A DNA stretch of 64,000 nucleotides from CAIKZY01 sp044374195 (lineage in GTDB: Bacteria > Actinomycetota > Actinomycetes > S36-B12), in NCBI GenBank assembly GCA_044374195.1, contig JBILOY010000002.1, positions 93,924 to 157,923 on the forward strand, written 5' to 3'. Below are positions 34,930-43,812 of the stretch, one piece after another (the first letter of the stretch is position 1; each line of letters opens with the position of its first letter). A model generated the notes under the pieces. That model made no database searches. It was not told where the DNA came from and saw nothing but the letters and a program-made list of their open reading frames with translations. A program made the position numbers and the translations under genes.

Positions 34930-36230
34930 CGGGCTACCGCTCCCGCAAAGACGTAGGACGCCACCGGATCGAACTGCGCGTCTGCAGACGTGGTGGTTGA
35001 CGCGATGAACTCATCGCGGAAGTACTTGAGCGCTGCCGGGTACGGCGTGGCAGCGGCGTCACCGAGAGCGCAGAAGGAACGACCGGCGATCTGGCCGCAA
35101 AGTCCGACGAGTGTCTCGACCTCAGCCTCAGTTCCGTGACCGTGCTCGAACTTCTCGAGCACGCCGGTGATCCAGTAAGTGCCCTCACGGCACGGGGTGC
35201 ACTTGCCGCACGACTCATGCTTGTAGAACTCGAGCCAGCGGGTGACGGCCTTGACCACCGAGACGGTGTCGTCGAAGAGCATCGGGGTACCGGTGCCGAG
35301 CATGGTGCCTGCGGCTGCCATGTCCTCATAGGTCATCGGGATGTCGAGGTGGTCTGAGGTCAGCATCGGGACAGACGAGCCGCCTGGCAGCCAGAACTTC
35401 ACCGGGCGACCGTCGCGCATGCCACCGGCGTAGTCGAGGAGCTCGCGCATGGTGATGCCGAGCGGTGCCTCGTAGATGCCAGGGCGATTAACGTGACCGG
35501 AGACTGCAAACACCTTGAAGCCCGGGGACTTCTCAGTACCGAACTGGCGAAACCAGTCGACGCCGCGATCGACGATGTACGGGATGTTCGCGATGGTCTC
35601 GACGTTATTGATGACAGTCGGCGAGGCGTACAGACCGGCGACTGCGGGGAATGGGGGCTTCAAACGCGGCTGGCCGCGGAAGCCCTCGAGGGAGTCGAGC
35701 AGTGCAGTCTCTTCACCGCAGATGTAGGCGCCGGCACCTGAGTGCGCGACAACGTCGAGATCGAATCCACTGCCGAGGATGTTCTTGCCGATGAGGCCCG
35801 CCGCACGAGCCTGCTCGATCGCATTAGCGACGCGGCGGATTGCCTCGGGAACCTCACCGCGAATGTAGATAAAGGCGTGGTTTGCGCGAATGGCGAACGA
35901 GGTGATGATGACACCTTCGACGAGTGCATGCGGATTCGCCATCATGATCGGGATGTCCTTGCAGGCACCCGGCTCTGACTCATCGGCATTGACCACGAGG
36001 TAATGCGGCTTGCCATCGTTCTGCGGAACGAAGCTCCACTTCAGGCCGGTCGGGAAGCCCGCGCCACCGCGACCGCGAAGGCCAGAGTCCTTGACCGTGG
36101 AGATGATCGCGTCGGGATCTTGCTTCAGCGCACTCGCGAGTGCGCGGTAGCCACCATGTGCGCGATAGCCGTCAAGCGTGTAGAGCTTCGGGTCATCCCA
36201 GAACTCGGTGATGATCGGGGTAAGAGTCAT
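34926..36230 (-). CDS. nuoF: NADH-quinone oxidoreductase subunit F
   Basis: NADH- and FMN-binding subunit, 434 aa. GLRGRGGAGFPTGLKWSFVP (NADH/FMN, about 49-68), NADESEPGACKDIPIMM, GAGAYICGEETALLDSLEG, and cluster N3 ligands ESCGKCTPCREGTYW with SFCALGDAAATP. Three bases after nuoE; overlaps nuoG by 4 bp. Confidence 0.97.
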   Translation of the reverse strand: MTLTPIITEFWDDPKLYTLDGYRAHGGYRALASALKQDPDAIISTVKDSGLRGRGGAGFPTGLKWSFVPQNDGKPHYLVVNADESEPGACKDIPIMMANPHALVEGVIITSFAIRANHAFIYIRGEVPEAIRRVANAIEQARAAGLIGKNILGSGFDLDVVAHSGAGAYICGEETALLDSLEGFRGQPRLKPPFPAVAGLYASPTVINNVETIANIPYIVDRGVDWFRQFGTEKSPGFKVFAVSGHVNRPGIYEAPLGITMRELLDYAGGMRDGRPVKFWLPGGSSVPMLTSDHLDIPMTYEDMAAAGTMLGTGTPMLFDDTVSVVKAVTRWLEFYKHESCGKCTPCREGTYWITGVLEKFEHGHGTEAEVETLVGLCGQIAGRSFCALGDAAATPYPAALKYFRDEFIASTTTSADAQFDPVASYVFAGAVAR

Positions 36231-36233
36231 CGA

Positions 36234-36887
36234 TCAGCCCTCCTGCTTGCTCGTCGGGGCGGACATGCCGCGTTCCTTGGCGACGATGAGGCCGGCCAGC
36301 ATCTTGGCGTCAACGGGGTTGCCTTCGTCTGCGAGCCCGTCGAGCGGGAACGCGAGGGTGTGCTCGGTGGCGCGGAAGCCACGGATGACCGGGCCACGAG
36401 TCGAGGCGACCTGCTCACCACGGGCCAGGCGATCGACGATGTCGACGGCCGACGTGGGAGTGACGTCGTCCATGAACTCCCAGTCGACTGTCATGACTGG
36501 TGCGTGCGTGCAGGCTGCCTGGCATTCGATGCGCTCGAGCCAGAACTCACCATCAGCGGTGGGCTGATCGTGGCCGACACCCAGGCGCTTGGAGAGGGCG
36601 TCGTAGACAGCGTCGCCGCCGAGAAGACCGCAGAGGGTGTTGATGCAGACACCGATGTGATGCTTTCCGACCGGCTTGCGCTTGTACATCGTGTAGAAGG
36701 TCGAGACGGCCTTGACCTCGGCCGGGGTGATGCTCAGGACATCAGCGCACGCCTCGATGCCGTCGGTCGTGACCTCACCCTCGACGCTCTGCACGAGATG
36801 GAGCATCGGCAGCAGTGCCGAACGAGGCTGCGGGTAGCGAGCAGCCAACTGCTGCATCTGCTCGCGAGTCGCTTCGCTGATTGCCAT
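36234..36887 (-). CDS. nuoE: NADH-quinone oxidoreductase subunit E
   Basis: [2Fe-2S] subunit, 217 aa from ATG 36887 (MAISEATREQMQQLAARYPQ), preceded by AAGGCAAGG. Ligands in HIGVCINTLCGLLGG and ECQAACTHAPVM (the CxxxxC and CxxxC pairs of cluster N1a). The C-terminal 45 residues (STRGPVIRGFRATEHTLAFP onwards) extend past the thioredoxin-like fold, as is common in actinobacteria. Follows nuoD by 46 bp. Confidence 0.96.
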   Translation of the reverse strand: MAISEATREQMQQLAARYPQPRSALLPMLHLVQSVEGEVTTDGIEACADVLSITPAEVKAVSTFYTMYKRKPVGKHHIGVCINTLCGLLGGDAVYDALSKRLGVGHDQPTADGEFWLERIECQAACTHAPVMTVDWEFMDDVTPTSAVDIVDRLARGEQVASTRGPVIRGFRATEHTLAFPLDGLADEGNPVDAKMLAGLIVAKERGMSAPTSKQEG

Positions 36888-36933
36888 GACCTTGCCTTCT
36901 GTTATCTCGTACGGAACCGGGATCGTCGCCGCG

Positions 36934-38301
36934 CTAGCGGTCGACGCCTCCCATGACGGGGTCAATGCTGGCGACTGCCGCGATGACGTCAGCGATCTGA
37001 CCACCCTCGCTCATCGCTGCAGTTGCCTGGAGGTTGGTGAACGACGGATCACGGAAGTGAATGCGGTACGGGCGGGTGCCGCCGGCACTGACCAGGTGGC
37101 AGCCGAGCTCACCGCGAGGTGACTCGATTGACGCATAGGCCTGGCCCGCAGGAACGCGGAAACCCTCGGTGACCAGCTTGAAGTGATGGATGAGAGCCTC
37201 CATCGACTCCGACATGATCTCCTTGATGTGCTCGACCGAGTTGCCCTGACCATCGCTACCGACCGACAACTGCGCGGGCCACGCAATCTTCTTGTCGGCC
37301 ACCATGACCGGATCACCGGCGCTGGCACGCAGGCGCTCGATGCACTGCTCGACGATGTGCATCGACTGGTGCATCTCGCGTACGCGGATCAGGAAGCGGC
37401 CGTAGGCATCGCAGGTGTTCTCGGTGACAACTTCGAAGTCATAGGTCTCGTAGCCGCAGTAAGGCTGCGACTTGCGGAGATCATGCGGCAGCCCGGTGGC
37501 ACGAAGGATCGGGCCGGTGACTCCGAGGGCCATGCAGCCGGTGAGGTCGAGGAAACCGATCTCGACGGTGCGACCCATCCAGATGTTGTTGTCAATCAGG
37601 AGGTTCGCGGTGTCCTTGAGACGCTTGCGCAGCAGCGGAAGTGTCTCGGCGATCTTGTCGACGCCGCCCTCGGGAAGATCTTGGGCAACTCCGCCGGGAC
37701 GGATGTAGGCGCTGTTCATGCGCAGGCCGGTGATCATCTCGAAGATGTCGAGGATGAGCTCGCGCTCGCGGAAGCCGAAGGTCATCGCGGTGAGCGCACC
37801 GAGCTCCATGCCTCCGGTAGCGAGTGCGACTAGGTGCGAGGAGATGCGGTTGAGTTCCATCATCATCACGCGGATGACATTGGCGCGCTCGGGGATCTGG
37901 TCGGTTATACCGAGCAGCTTCTCGACGGCCAGGCAGTAGGCGGTCTCGTTGAAGAACGGCGCCAGGTAGTCCATGCGCGTGACGAAGGTGACGCCCTGCG
38001 TGAACGAGCGGAACTCCATGTTCTTCTCGATGCCGGTGTGCAGGTAGCCAATGCCGCAACGTGCCTCGGTGACGGTCTCACCCTCGATCTCGAGGATCAA
38101 GCGGAGCACGCCATGGGTCGACGGATGCTGCGGACCCATGTTGACGACGATGCGCTCCTTCTCGCCATCAGGTGCGGCAGAGATGGTGTCCCAGTCGCCG
38201 CCGGAGACCGAGTAGACCTTGCCCTCGGTGGTCTCGTAGGTGCCGGCGTACGAGTCGGTGCCTGCATCGGCACTGGAGTACGTGATGTTCTCGGTCGACA
38301 T
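36934..38301 (-). CDS. nuoD: NADH-quinone oxidoreductase subunit D
   Basis: 49-kDa quinone-site subunit, 455 aa. NMGPQHPSTHGVLRLILEIE (about 54-73) contains the quinone-contacting His; GYLHTGIEKNMEFRSFTQGV, RMDYLAPFFNETAYCLAVEK, and the C-terminal ESPRGELGCHLVS and YRIHFRDPSFTNLQ follow. An extra N-terminal segment of about 45 residues rich in Ser/Thr/Gly precedes the conserved core. Shares one base with the nuoC stop. Confidence 0.97.
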   Translation of the reverse strand: MSTENITYSSADAGTDSYAGTYETTEGKVYSVSGGDWDTISAAPDGEKERIVVNMGPQHPSTHGVLRLILEIEGETVTEARCGIGYLHTGIEKNMEFRSFTQGVTFVTRMDYLAPFFNETAYCLAVEKLLGITDQIPERANVIRVMMMELNRISSHLVALATGGMELGALTAMTFGFRERELILDIFEMITGLRMNSAYIRPGGVAQDLPEGGVDKIAETLPLLRKRLKDTANLLIDNNIWMGRTVEIGFLDLTGCMALGVTGPILRATGLPHDLRKSQPYCGYETYDFEVVTENTCDAYGRFLIRVREMHQSMHIVEQCIERLRASAGDPVMVADKKIAWPAQLSVGSDGQGNSVEHIKEIMSESMEALIHHFKLVTEGFRVPAGQAYASIESPRGELGCHLVSAGGTRPYRIHFRDPSFTNLQATAAMSEGGQIADVIAAVASIDPVMGGVDR

Positions 38302-38999
38302 TAGTTGTACGACCTCCGCTGATCCGGGGGCGGCGTTGTGGCGCCCTTGTACTCGACGGGAATTCCGCCGAGGGGGTAGTCCTTGCGCTGCGGGTGGCCC
38401 GACCAGTCGTCGGGCATTGCAATGCGAGTGAGTGCGGGATGACCTTCGAACACGATGCCGAAGAAATCCCAGGTCTCGCGCTCATGCCAGTCGCAGGTCG
38501 GGTAGATACCGACGATTGACGGGATGCGCGGGTCGGCGTCAGGCGCGGCTACCTCGACGCGAACGCGACGGTTATGGGTGATCGAGAGGAAGTGGTAGAC
38601 CGCATGCAGTTCGCGGCCGGCCTCCAGCGGATAGTGCACGCCACTGACGCCGAGGCACAGCTCGAAGCGCAGGCCAGGCTCATCGCGCAGCGTGGTAACA
38701 AACTCAAGGATCTTCTCGCGCTCGACGAAGAAGGTGATCTCGCTTCGATCGACGACAACTTTCTCGATTGCGCCGTTGATGTTTCGGGCAGCGAGGGAGA
38801 GATCAAGCTCATCGGCGAGCTCATCGAAGTCGCCGCCGTACGGGCGCTGCGATGCGGGTGGCAAGACGATTGCCTCAACCAGGCCGCCGAAGCCACTGGT
38901 GTCGCCCGAGCCGGCCACGCCGAATGCGCCTTCGCGCACGGCAATGACATCGAGGGGGGCAACACCGGAGGGCACCACCGGTATCAGGTTGTCGCTCAA
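38301..38999 (-). CDS. nuoC: NADH-quinone oxidoreductase subunit C
   Basis: 30-kDa subunit, 232 aa. I place the start at TTG 38999, within TTGA that overlaps the nuoB stop TGA; upstream in-frame sequence is antisense-like translation of nuoB and has no role. Core motifs ITHNRRVRVEVAAPDADPRI, SIVGIYPTCDWHERETWDFF and HPALTRIAMPDDWSGHPQRK, PLGGIPVEYKG. The N-terminal 60 residues are lineage-specific. Confidence 0.94.
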   Translation of the reverse strand: MSDNLIPVVPSGVAPLDVIAVREGAFGVAGSGDTSGFGGLVEAIVLPPASQRPYGGDFDELADELDLSLAARNINGAIEKVVVDRSEITFFVEREKILEFVTTLRDEPGLRFELCLGVSGVHYPLEAGRELHAVYHFLSITHNRRVRVEVAAPDADPRIPSIVGIYPTCDWHERETWDFFGIVFEGHPALTRIAMPDDWSGHPQRKDYPLGGIPVEYKGATTPPPDQRRSYN

Positions 39000-39550
39000 C
39001 GCAGCAGTCCCTTCATCTCGAGGGTGGACGGTGCTGCCAGGGCGAGGGTCTCGAGCTCGATGATCTCCGCCTTGCGGTTCGGGCCGAGCTTGGTGTCCTG
39101 AATCTTGTCGTGCAGCTTGAGGATCGCGTCGATGAGCATCTCGGGGCGCGGCGGGCAGCCGGGCAGGTAGATGTCGACAGGAACGACGTGGTCGACGCCC
39201 TGGACAATGGCGTAGTTGTTGAACATTCCACCGCTCGATGAGCAGGCACCCATGGCCAGAACCCACTTCGGGTTGGGCATCTGGTCGTAGATCTGGCGGA
39301 GGACGGGGGCCATCTTCTGGCTGACGCGACCGGCAACGATCATGAGATCTGCCTGGCGCGGCGAGGCGCGGAAGACCTCCATGCCAAAGCGCGCGATGTC
39401 GAAGCGCGGACCGCCGACGGCCATCATCTCGATGGCGCAGCAGGCCAGGCCGAACGTGGCCGGCCACAATGAGCCCTTGCGCGCGTATCCCGCGAACTTC
39501 TCGACGGTCGTGAGCAGAACGCCCGACGGCAGTGCCTCTTCAAGACCCAT
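38996..39550 (-). CDS. nuoB: NADH-quinone oxidoreductase subunit B
   Basis: 20-kDa subunit carrying cluster N2, 184 aa. Cys37 and Cys38 in FGLACCAIEMMAVGGPRFD, third Cys in MGACSSSGGMFNNYAIVQG and fourth in LPGCPPRPEMLIDAI. Full-length with the C-terminal extension (TLALAAPSTLEMKGLLR), unlike the second copy at 19050-19457. Nine bases after nuoA. Confidence 0.97.
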   Translation of the reverse strand: MGLEEALPSGVLLTTVEKFAGYARKGSLWPATFGLACCAIEMMAVGGPRFDIARFGMEVFRASPRQADLMIVAGRVSQKMAPVLRQIYDQMPNPKWVLAMGACSSSGGMFNNYAIVQGVDHVVPVDIYLPGCPPRPEMLIDAILKLHDKIQDTKLGPNRKAEIIELETLALAAPSTLEMKGLLR

Positions 39551-39559
39551 GAGTTTTCC

Positions 39560-39919
39560 CTAGTCCCACTCGAGTCCGCGGCGACGCCAAACGTAGGCGT
39601 ACACAACGAGGACGGTGATGATGAAGATGATCATTTCGATAAGGCCGAACAGTGCGAGCTGGTCGAAGGCGACTGCCCACGGGTAGAGGAAGACGATCTC
39701 GATGTCGAACACGATGAAGAGCATCGCGGTCAGGTAGTACTTGACCGGGAAGCGCCCGCCGCCAACAGGTTGAGGTGTGGGCTCGATACCGCATTCGTAG
39801 GCGTCGTACTTTGCGCGGTTGTATCGCTTGGGGCCGGTAAAGCTTGCCGCGAGAACCGAGAAGGCCGCGAAGCCGAAGGCCAGAAGGCCGAGAATCAGGA
39901 TGGGGGTGTAGACGTTCAC
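39560..39919 (-). CDS. nuoA: NADH-quinone oxidoreductase subunit A
   Basis: 119 aa, three membrane segments. GTG start 39919 with GGAG close upstream (MNVYTPILILGLLAFGFAAF), then YDAYECGIEPTPQPVGGGRF with the loop Cys, FPVKYYLTAMLFIVFDIEIV and FLYPWAV. First gene of the nuoA-N operon; a Rex-type operator lies about 57 bp upstream. Confidence 0.97.
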   Translation of the reverse strand: MNVYTPILILGLLAFGFAAFSVLAASFTGPKRYNRAKYDAYECGIEPTPQPVGGGRFPVKYYLTAMLFIVFDIEIVFLYPWAVAFDQLALFGLIEMIIFIITVLVVYAYVWRRRGLEWD

Positions 39920-39975
39920 CGCTCCTGCAACTCCTCATCGATCAATGTGGGTGATCGCTTCAGCGCTTGCGCAAT

Positions 39976-39991
39976 TGTGAAAGGCTTCACG
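39976..39991. promoter_or_regulatory. Rex-type operator upstream of nuoA
   Basis: Plus strand TGTGAA-AGGC-TTCACG, matching 15 of 16 positions of the Streptomyces-type Rex operator TGTGAA-N4-TTCACA if the spacer is free. It lies just downstream of TATGCT (40006-40001, minus strand), a possible nuoA -10 with a TTGCGC hexamer about 15 bases further up, so a bound repressor would cover the start region. nuo is a known Rex target in Streptomyces; a rex gene is at 54589. Confidence 0.75.
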
Positions 39992-40043
39992 ACCGCCGTA
40001 AGCATAGTGGCTCACAAGGGTGCGCAATCACGCGCGGGTACCC

Positions 40044-40739
40044 CTAGGCCTTAGGGGCAAAACCCCTATGAATCGCAACGATTCCGCCGGTCAGATCACG
40101 CCACTGAACACGCTCCCAGCCGGCGGTGCTGAGATCACCGGCGAGCTCGCGCTGATCAGGCCAGGCTCGGATCGACTCGGCCAGGTACACGTACGCCTCG
40201 GGGTTGGTCGCCACAGCCCGGGCGACCGGGGGCAGCGCCTTCATGAGGTACTCGGTGTAGACCGTGCGCAGCGGGCCCCAGGTCGGGTGGGAGAACTCGC
40301 AGACCACCAGACGACCGCCAGGGCGCACCACCCGGCGAAGCTCGGCGAGCCCGGCATGGCGATCGGCCAGGTTGCGGAGGCCAAAGGAGATCGTCGCGGC
40401 GTCGAAGGAGGAGTCTCTAAAGGGCAGATGGAGGCCGTCACCGGCCACGAAAGGCAGGCCCGGCTGGCGCTCGCGCCCCACATTGAGCATTCCGAGGCTG
40501 AAATCAGTGGGCACCACGAACGCCCCGGCCCGGGCAAAGGGCTCGCTGGAGGTTCCGGTGCCCGCGGCGAGATCGAGGATGCGCTCGCCCGGCTTGGGGT
40601 CAACAGCAGTCAGCACGGCCTTGCGCCACTGGCGGGTCTGACCGGCAGCGAGTACGTCATTGGTGATGTCGTACCGCTTGGCCACGCCGTCGAACATGGC
40701 CGCGACGTCGACTGGCTGCTTGGTGAGATCCGCTCGCAT
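40044..40739 (-). CDS. menG: Demethylmenaquinone methyltransferase
   Basis: UbiE/MenG family SAM-dependent C-methyltransferase, 231 aa, last step of menaquinone synthesis. FDGVAKRYDITNDVLAAGQT and RQWRKAVL are family motif I; SAM-binding LDLAAGTGTSSEPFARAGA (about 55-73), VAGDGLHLPFRDSSFDAATI, SFGLRNLADR and RVVRPGGRLVVCEFS follow. Immediately upstream of nuoA on the same strand, 124 bp away; divergent from menF. Confidence 0.95.
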   Translation of the reverse strand: MRADLTKQPVDVAAMFDGVAKRYDITNDVLAAGQTRQWRKAVLTAVDPKPGERILDLAAGTGTSSEPFARAGAFVVPTDFSLGMLNVGRERQPGLPFVAGDGLHLPFRDSSFDAATISFGLRNLADRHAGLAELRRVVRPGGRLVVCEFSHPTWGPLRTVYTEYLMKALPPVARAVATNPEAYVYLAESIRAWPDQRELAGDLSTAGWERVQWRDLTGGIVAIHRGFAPKA

Positions 40740-40774
40740 CTGCTGAACTTAGCAAGAGCCCATACGCTGTGCAG

Positions 40775-42052
40775 ATGCAAGGAACCGACCGCGCTACCGG
40801 CCCCGTAGAGGCCACGAGCACGAGCAGCGTCCTTCGAGTCAGTACTCGCCCCATCGCCGATGCCGGCGATCTGCTGCGCCGAATCCCCCGCGACTCTCCC
40901 GTCGCCTGGGTCCGAAATGGCGACGGCATAGTCGGGTGGGGCGTGGCCGCCCGACTCGAAGTCCGTGGCCGCGAGCGCTTCAGTCGCACCCAGCGCTGGT
41001 GGAACCAACTGTGCGCGAGCGCGGTGATCGACGACACTGTCTCAGTGCCCGGAACCGGGGCCATCGCCTTCGGCTCATTCGCTTTTGATCCCGAACGCGA
41101 CATGTCGGTCGTGATCGTGCCCAAGGTCGTCATCGGCAGGCGCGGTGGTCAGTCGTGGATCACCACGATCGGTCTCGGCAATGCTGATCCGGCGGAGCTC
41201 TCCCCCGTGAACGCACTCCCGAAGGCTCCGACCTCGGTCACCTGGTCGCGTGGCAGCCGTGAGCGAGCCGACTGGGAGGCGTCAATCGCCGACGCAATCA
41301 CACGCATCAATGCGGGTGAGATCGACAAGGTGGTTCTCGCGCGCGACATCATCGCCGACATCGAAGGCGACCTTGATCCGCGTCACCTGCTCGTCAACCT
41401 CGCTGCCGCCTACCCGTCGACCTGGACCTTCAGCGTTGACGGCCTCGTCGGTGCAACGCCTGAATTGCTGGTGCGCCGCACTGGCGATCTCGTCACGAGT
41501 CGGGTCCTTGCCGGCACCGTCAGCAAGCTCGGCGATGAGCGTGGCGATGCCTCGCGTGCCAACGAGCTGCTTGACAGCGATAAGGATCTCGAGGAGCACG
41601 AGTACGCGGTCAATTCCGTGGCACGCGCACTGGCTGCGCACTGCACTGATCTCGAAGTTCCGTCGACGCCGCACGTACTCCCGCTCGCGAACGTGCAGCA
41701 TCTGGCCACTGACGTCACCGGGCGCCTCGCTGATGGCGCATCCGTGCTCGCACTTGCCGCATCACTGCATCCGACTGCCGCAGTGTGCGGAACCCCGACA
41801 GAACGCGCCTTCGATCTCATTCGCGACATCGAGGGCATGGATCGCGGCCGTTACGCCGGACCAGTGGGCTGGTTCGACTCCCGTGGAGATGGCGAGTTCG
41901 GCATCGCACTGCGCTGCGCCGAGATCGATCTGGAAAACAAGCGAGTCCGCGCCTTCGCCGGCTGCGGCATCGTCGCCGGGTCGAACCCGGCGATGGAATG
42001 GGCAGAGGCCGACGCGAAGCTCATTCCCATCCGCACGTCATTGGGAAACTAG
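40775..42052 (+). CDS. menF: Isochorismate synthase
   Basis: Chorismate to isochorismate, first committed step of menaquinone synthesis. 425 aa from ATG 40775 (a GTG two codons earlier is possible; no clear ribosome binding site). C-terminal chorismate-binding domain: INAGEIDKVVLARDIIADIE, GATPELLVRRTGDLVTSRVL, AGTVSKLGDERGD, HPTAAVCGTPTERAFDLIRD, GRYAGPVGWFDSRGDGEFGI and the Mg-site Glu in MEWAEADAKL. The Lys in DKVVLAR suits isochorismate synthase. Convergent with menD, stops 4 bp apart. Confidence 0.9.
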   Translation: MQGTDRATGPVEATSTSSVLRVSTRPIADAGDLLRRIPRDSPVAWVRNGDGIVGWGVAARLEVRGRERFSRTQRWWNQLCASAVIDDTVSVPGTGAIAFGSFAFDPERDMSVVIVPKVVIGRRGGQSWITTIGLGNADPAELSPVNALPKAPTSVTWSRGSRERADWEASIADAITRINAGEIDKVVLARDIIADIEGDLDPRHLLVNLAAAYPSTWTFSVDGLVGATPELLVRRTGDLVTSRVLAGTVSKLGDERGDASRANELLDSDKDLEEHEYAVNSVARALAAHCTDLEVPSTPHVLPLANVQHLATDVTGRLADGASVLALAASLHPTAAVCGTPTERAFDLIRDIEGMDRGRYAGPVGWFDSRGDGEFGIALRCAEIDLENKRVRAFAGCGIVAGSNPAMEWAEADAKLIPIRTSLGN

Positions 42053-42056
42053 CCCG

Positions 42057-43808
42057 CTACGCCGAAGCAAGGGCTTCGGAAATGGCCCGTTGCACATTGC
42101 GCAGCATGCGCGACTCACGATCACGATCGCATGTGGTGGCCACGATCACGTGCACGCCGCCTGCCTCGAGCGCGGATTCAACGCTCTCGCGCAACTCATC
42201 GGCCGTGGTGACGCGAACAGTCTCGGCGCCATACGACTGCGCGAGTGCAGCGATATCTGTCTCGGAGGGCGTGCCGAAGACACGCTCGAATACCTTCGCG
42301 AAGCGATCCTCGCCCTGCTCGAGTGACGAGAAGATCCCTCCCCCGCTGTTATCGGCCACGACGTAGACGAGATCGGGGCGATCTTCGTGAGCGGGTACCG
42401 AGAGCGCATTGCTGTCATAGACGAAGGTGAGGTCACCGACAAACGCAATGGCGCCGGATCCGCCGTTGTCCTGAAGTGCGCGTGCTGCGCCCCACGCTGA
42501 CGAGATCGTGCCATCGATACCCGATGTACCCCGATTCGCCAGCACGATCGCATCACGCACTGAGGTCGAGGCGAAGTTGAGTAGATGGCGAATGGGCCAG
42601 GAGGGGCCGCAGAACAGCATCCCGCCATCGGGGACCATCGGCGCGATAACCCGGGCGATGTGCGCACCGGTGAGCAGCTCACCATCGCCGGCCAGTGCTG
42701 TCTCGACCGCTGCCGCAGCGAGCACATCGGCGCGCTGCCATTCGGCGAGCCAACTCTCGTCGACCTCCATGTCCTCCGGCGGCAGCGGGACAGACGTGAC
42801 AACAAGGTCAGCGCTTCGCATCGGATCACTCCACGATGGCTGCTGATCGACGGCGATGTGCAGCGGCGTGCGCGCGATCATGCGCAGCAAACCGCGACTG
42901 AGCCCGACACGACCCACCGTGATGATGATGTCGGGAACGTGCTCATCGCAGAACGCTTCATCGGCAAGCAGCAGCGCGCCGTGCGCCAGCACGGTGTCGC
43001 AGCCGGCCACATTCGCCGTGGGCTCACCGATCACGGGCCAGCCTGCGGTGTCAGCAAGATCATCAATGAGCTCCACTGCATCGTCGCCGTCGTGATCGCC
43101 GACGATGATCAGGCCACGCGGTGGGATCTCCGCACCCTCGATCAATGATTCGAGGATGTCGTCGAGCGGGGTGCTCATGCCGGCGATCAGTCGGGCATCG
43201 GCTGTCCAGGGGCGCCCATCATCGCGTCCGTCGAGTGACTCAATCCACTCGAGATCGTCGGCATCGGCAACCAGCGGTTCGGCAAAGGGAATGTTGACGT
43301 GCACCGGGCCAGGTCGCACGGCGTCGGTCGCGAGGGCAATGGCGCGAGCAATGGTCGAGCGCCAGTAACGCACCTGACCAACAGCCTCGCGCGCAACTGA
43401 CATGTCAATGGCTGCTCGTGCGTGCTCGCCGAAAATACCTGGCTGTCGAATGGTCTGGTTGGCGCCTACATCGCGCAGCTCAGGCGGACGATCGGCGGTA
43501 AGCAGCAGCATCGGGATACCGGAGATATCTGCCTCGACAACTGCGGGATGCAGGTTGACCGCGGCGGTACCCGAGGTGGTGATGACAGCAGCCGGAACAC
43601 CGGTGATCTTGGCGAGGCCGAGTGCGAGGTACGCGGCGGAGCGCTCGTCGACTCGCACGTGCAGGCGCAACTCCATGCGAAGTTCGGCCTCGGCAGCTGC
43701 GATCGCTAGGGCCGCGGAGCGCGAGCCGGGCGACAGCACGATGTCGGAGACACCGCAGCGCAGCAACTCATCGATGATGACGCGCGCTTCGGCAGTCGAC
43801 GGATTCAC
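42057..43808 (-). CDS. menD: SEPHCHC synthase (MenD)
   Basis: 2-succinyl-5-enolpyruvyl-6-hydroxy-3-cyclohexene-1-carboxylate synthase, TPP enzyme, 583 aa. VLSPGSRSAALAIAAAE and HVRVDERSAAYLALGLAK at the N-terminus carry the catalytic Glu-type residues; VITTSGTAAVNLHPAVVEA, LTADRPPELRDVGANQTIRQ; TPP/Mg motif FVGDLTFVYDSNALSV and ADNSGGGIFSSLEQGED near 455-500. Last gene of menB-C-D, 4 bp after menC. Confidence 0.96.
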   Translation of the reverse strand: MNPSTAEARVIIDELLRCGVSDIVLSPGSRSAALAIAAAEAELRMELRLHVRVDERSAAYLALGLAKITGVPAAVITTSGTAAVNLHPAVVEADISGIPMLLLTADRPPELRDVGANQTIRQPGIFGEHARAAIDMSVAREAVGQVRYWRSTIARAIALATDAVRPGPVHVNIPFAEPLVADADDLEWIESLDGRDDGRPWTADARLIAGMSTPLDDILESLIEGAEIPPRGLIIVGDHDGDDAVELIDDLADTAGWPVIGEPTANVAGCDTVLAHGALLLADEAFCDEHVPDIIITVGRVGLSRGLLRMIARTPLHIAVDQQPSWSDPMRSADLVVTSVPLPPEDMEVDESWLAEWQRADVLAAAAVETALAGDGELLTGAHIARVIAPMVPDGGMLFCGPSWPIRHLLNFASTSVRDAIVLANRGTSGIDGTISSAWGAARALQDNGGSGAIAFVGDLTFVYDSNALSVPAHEDRPDLVYVVADNSGGGIFSSLEQGEDRFAKVFERVFGTPSETDIAALAQSYGAETVRVTTADELRESVESALEAGGVHVIVATTCDRDRESRMLRNVQRAISEALASA

Positions 43809-43812
43809 GGAC

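Noticed and set aside
38999..39467. 388-residue nuoC with a long N-terminal extension
   Set aside because: The extension is nuoB read in a second frame (Arg/Pro/His-rich); TTG 38999 overlapping the nuoB stop gives a normal NuoC.
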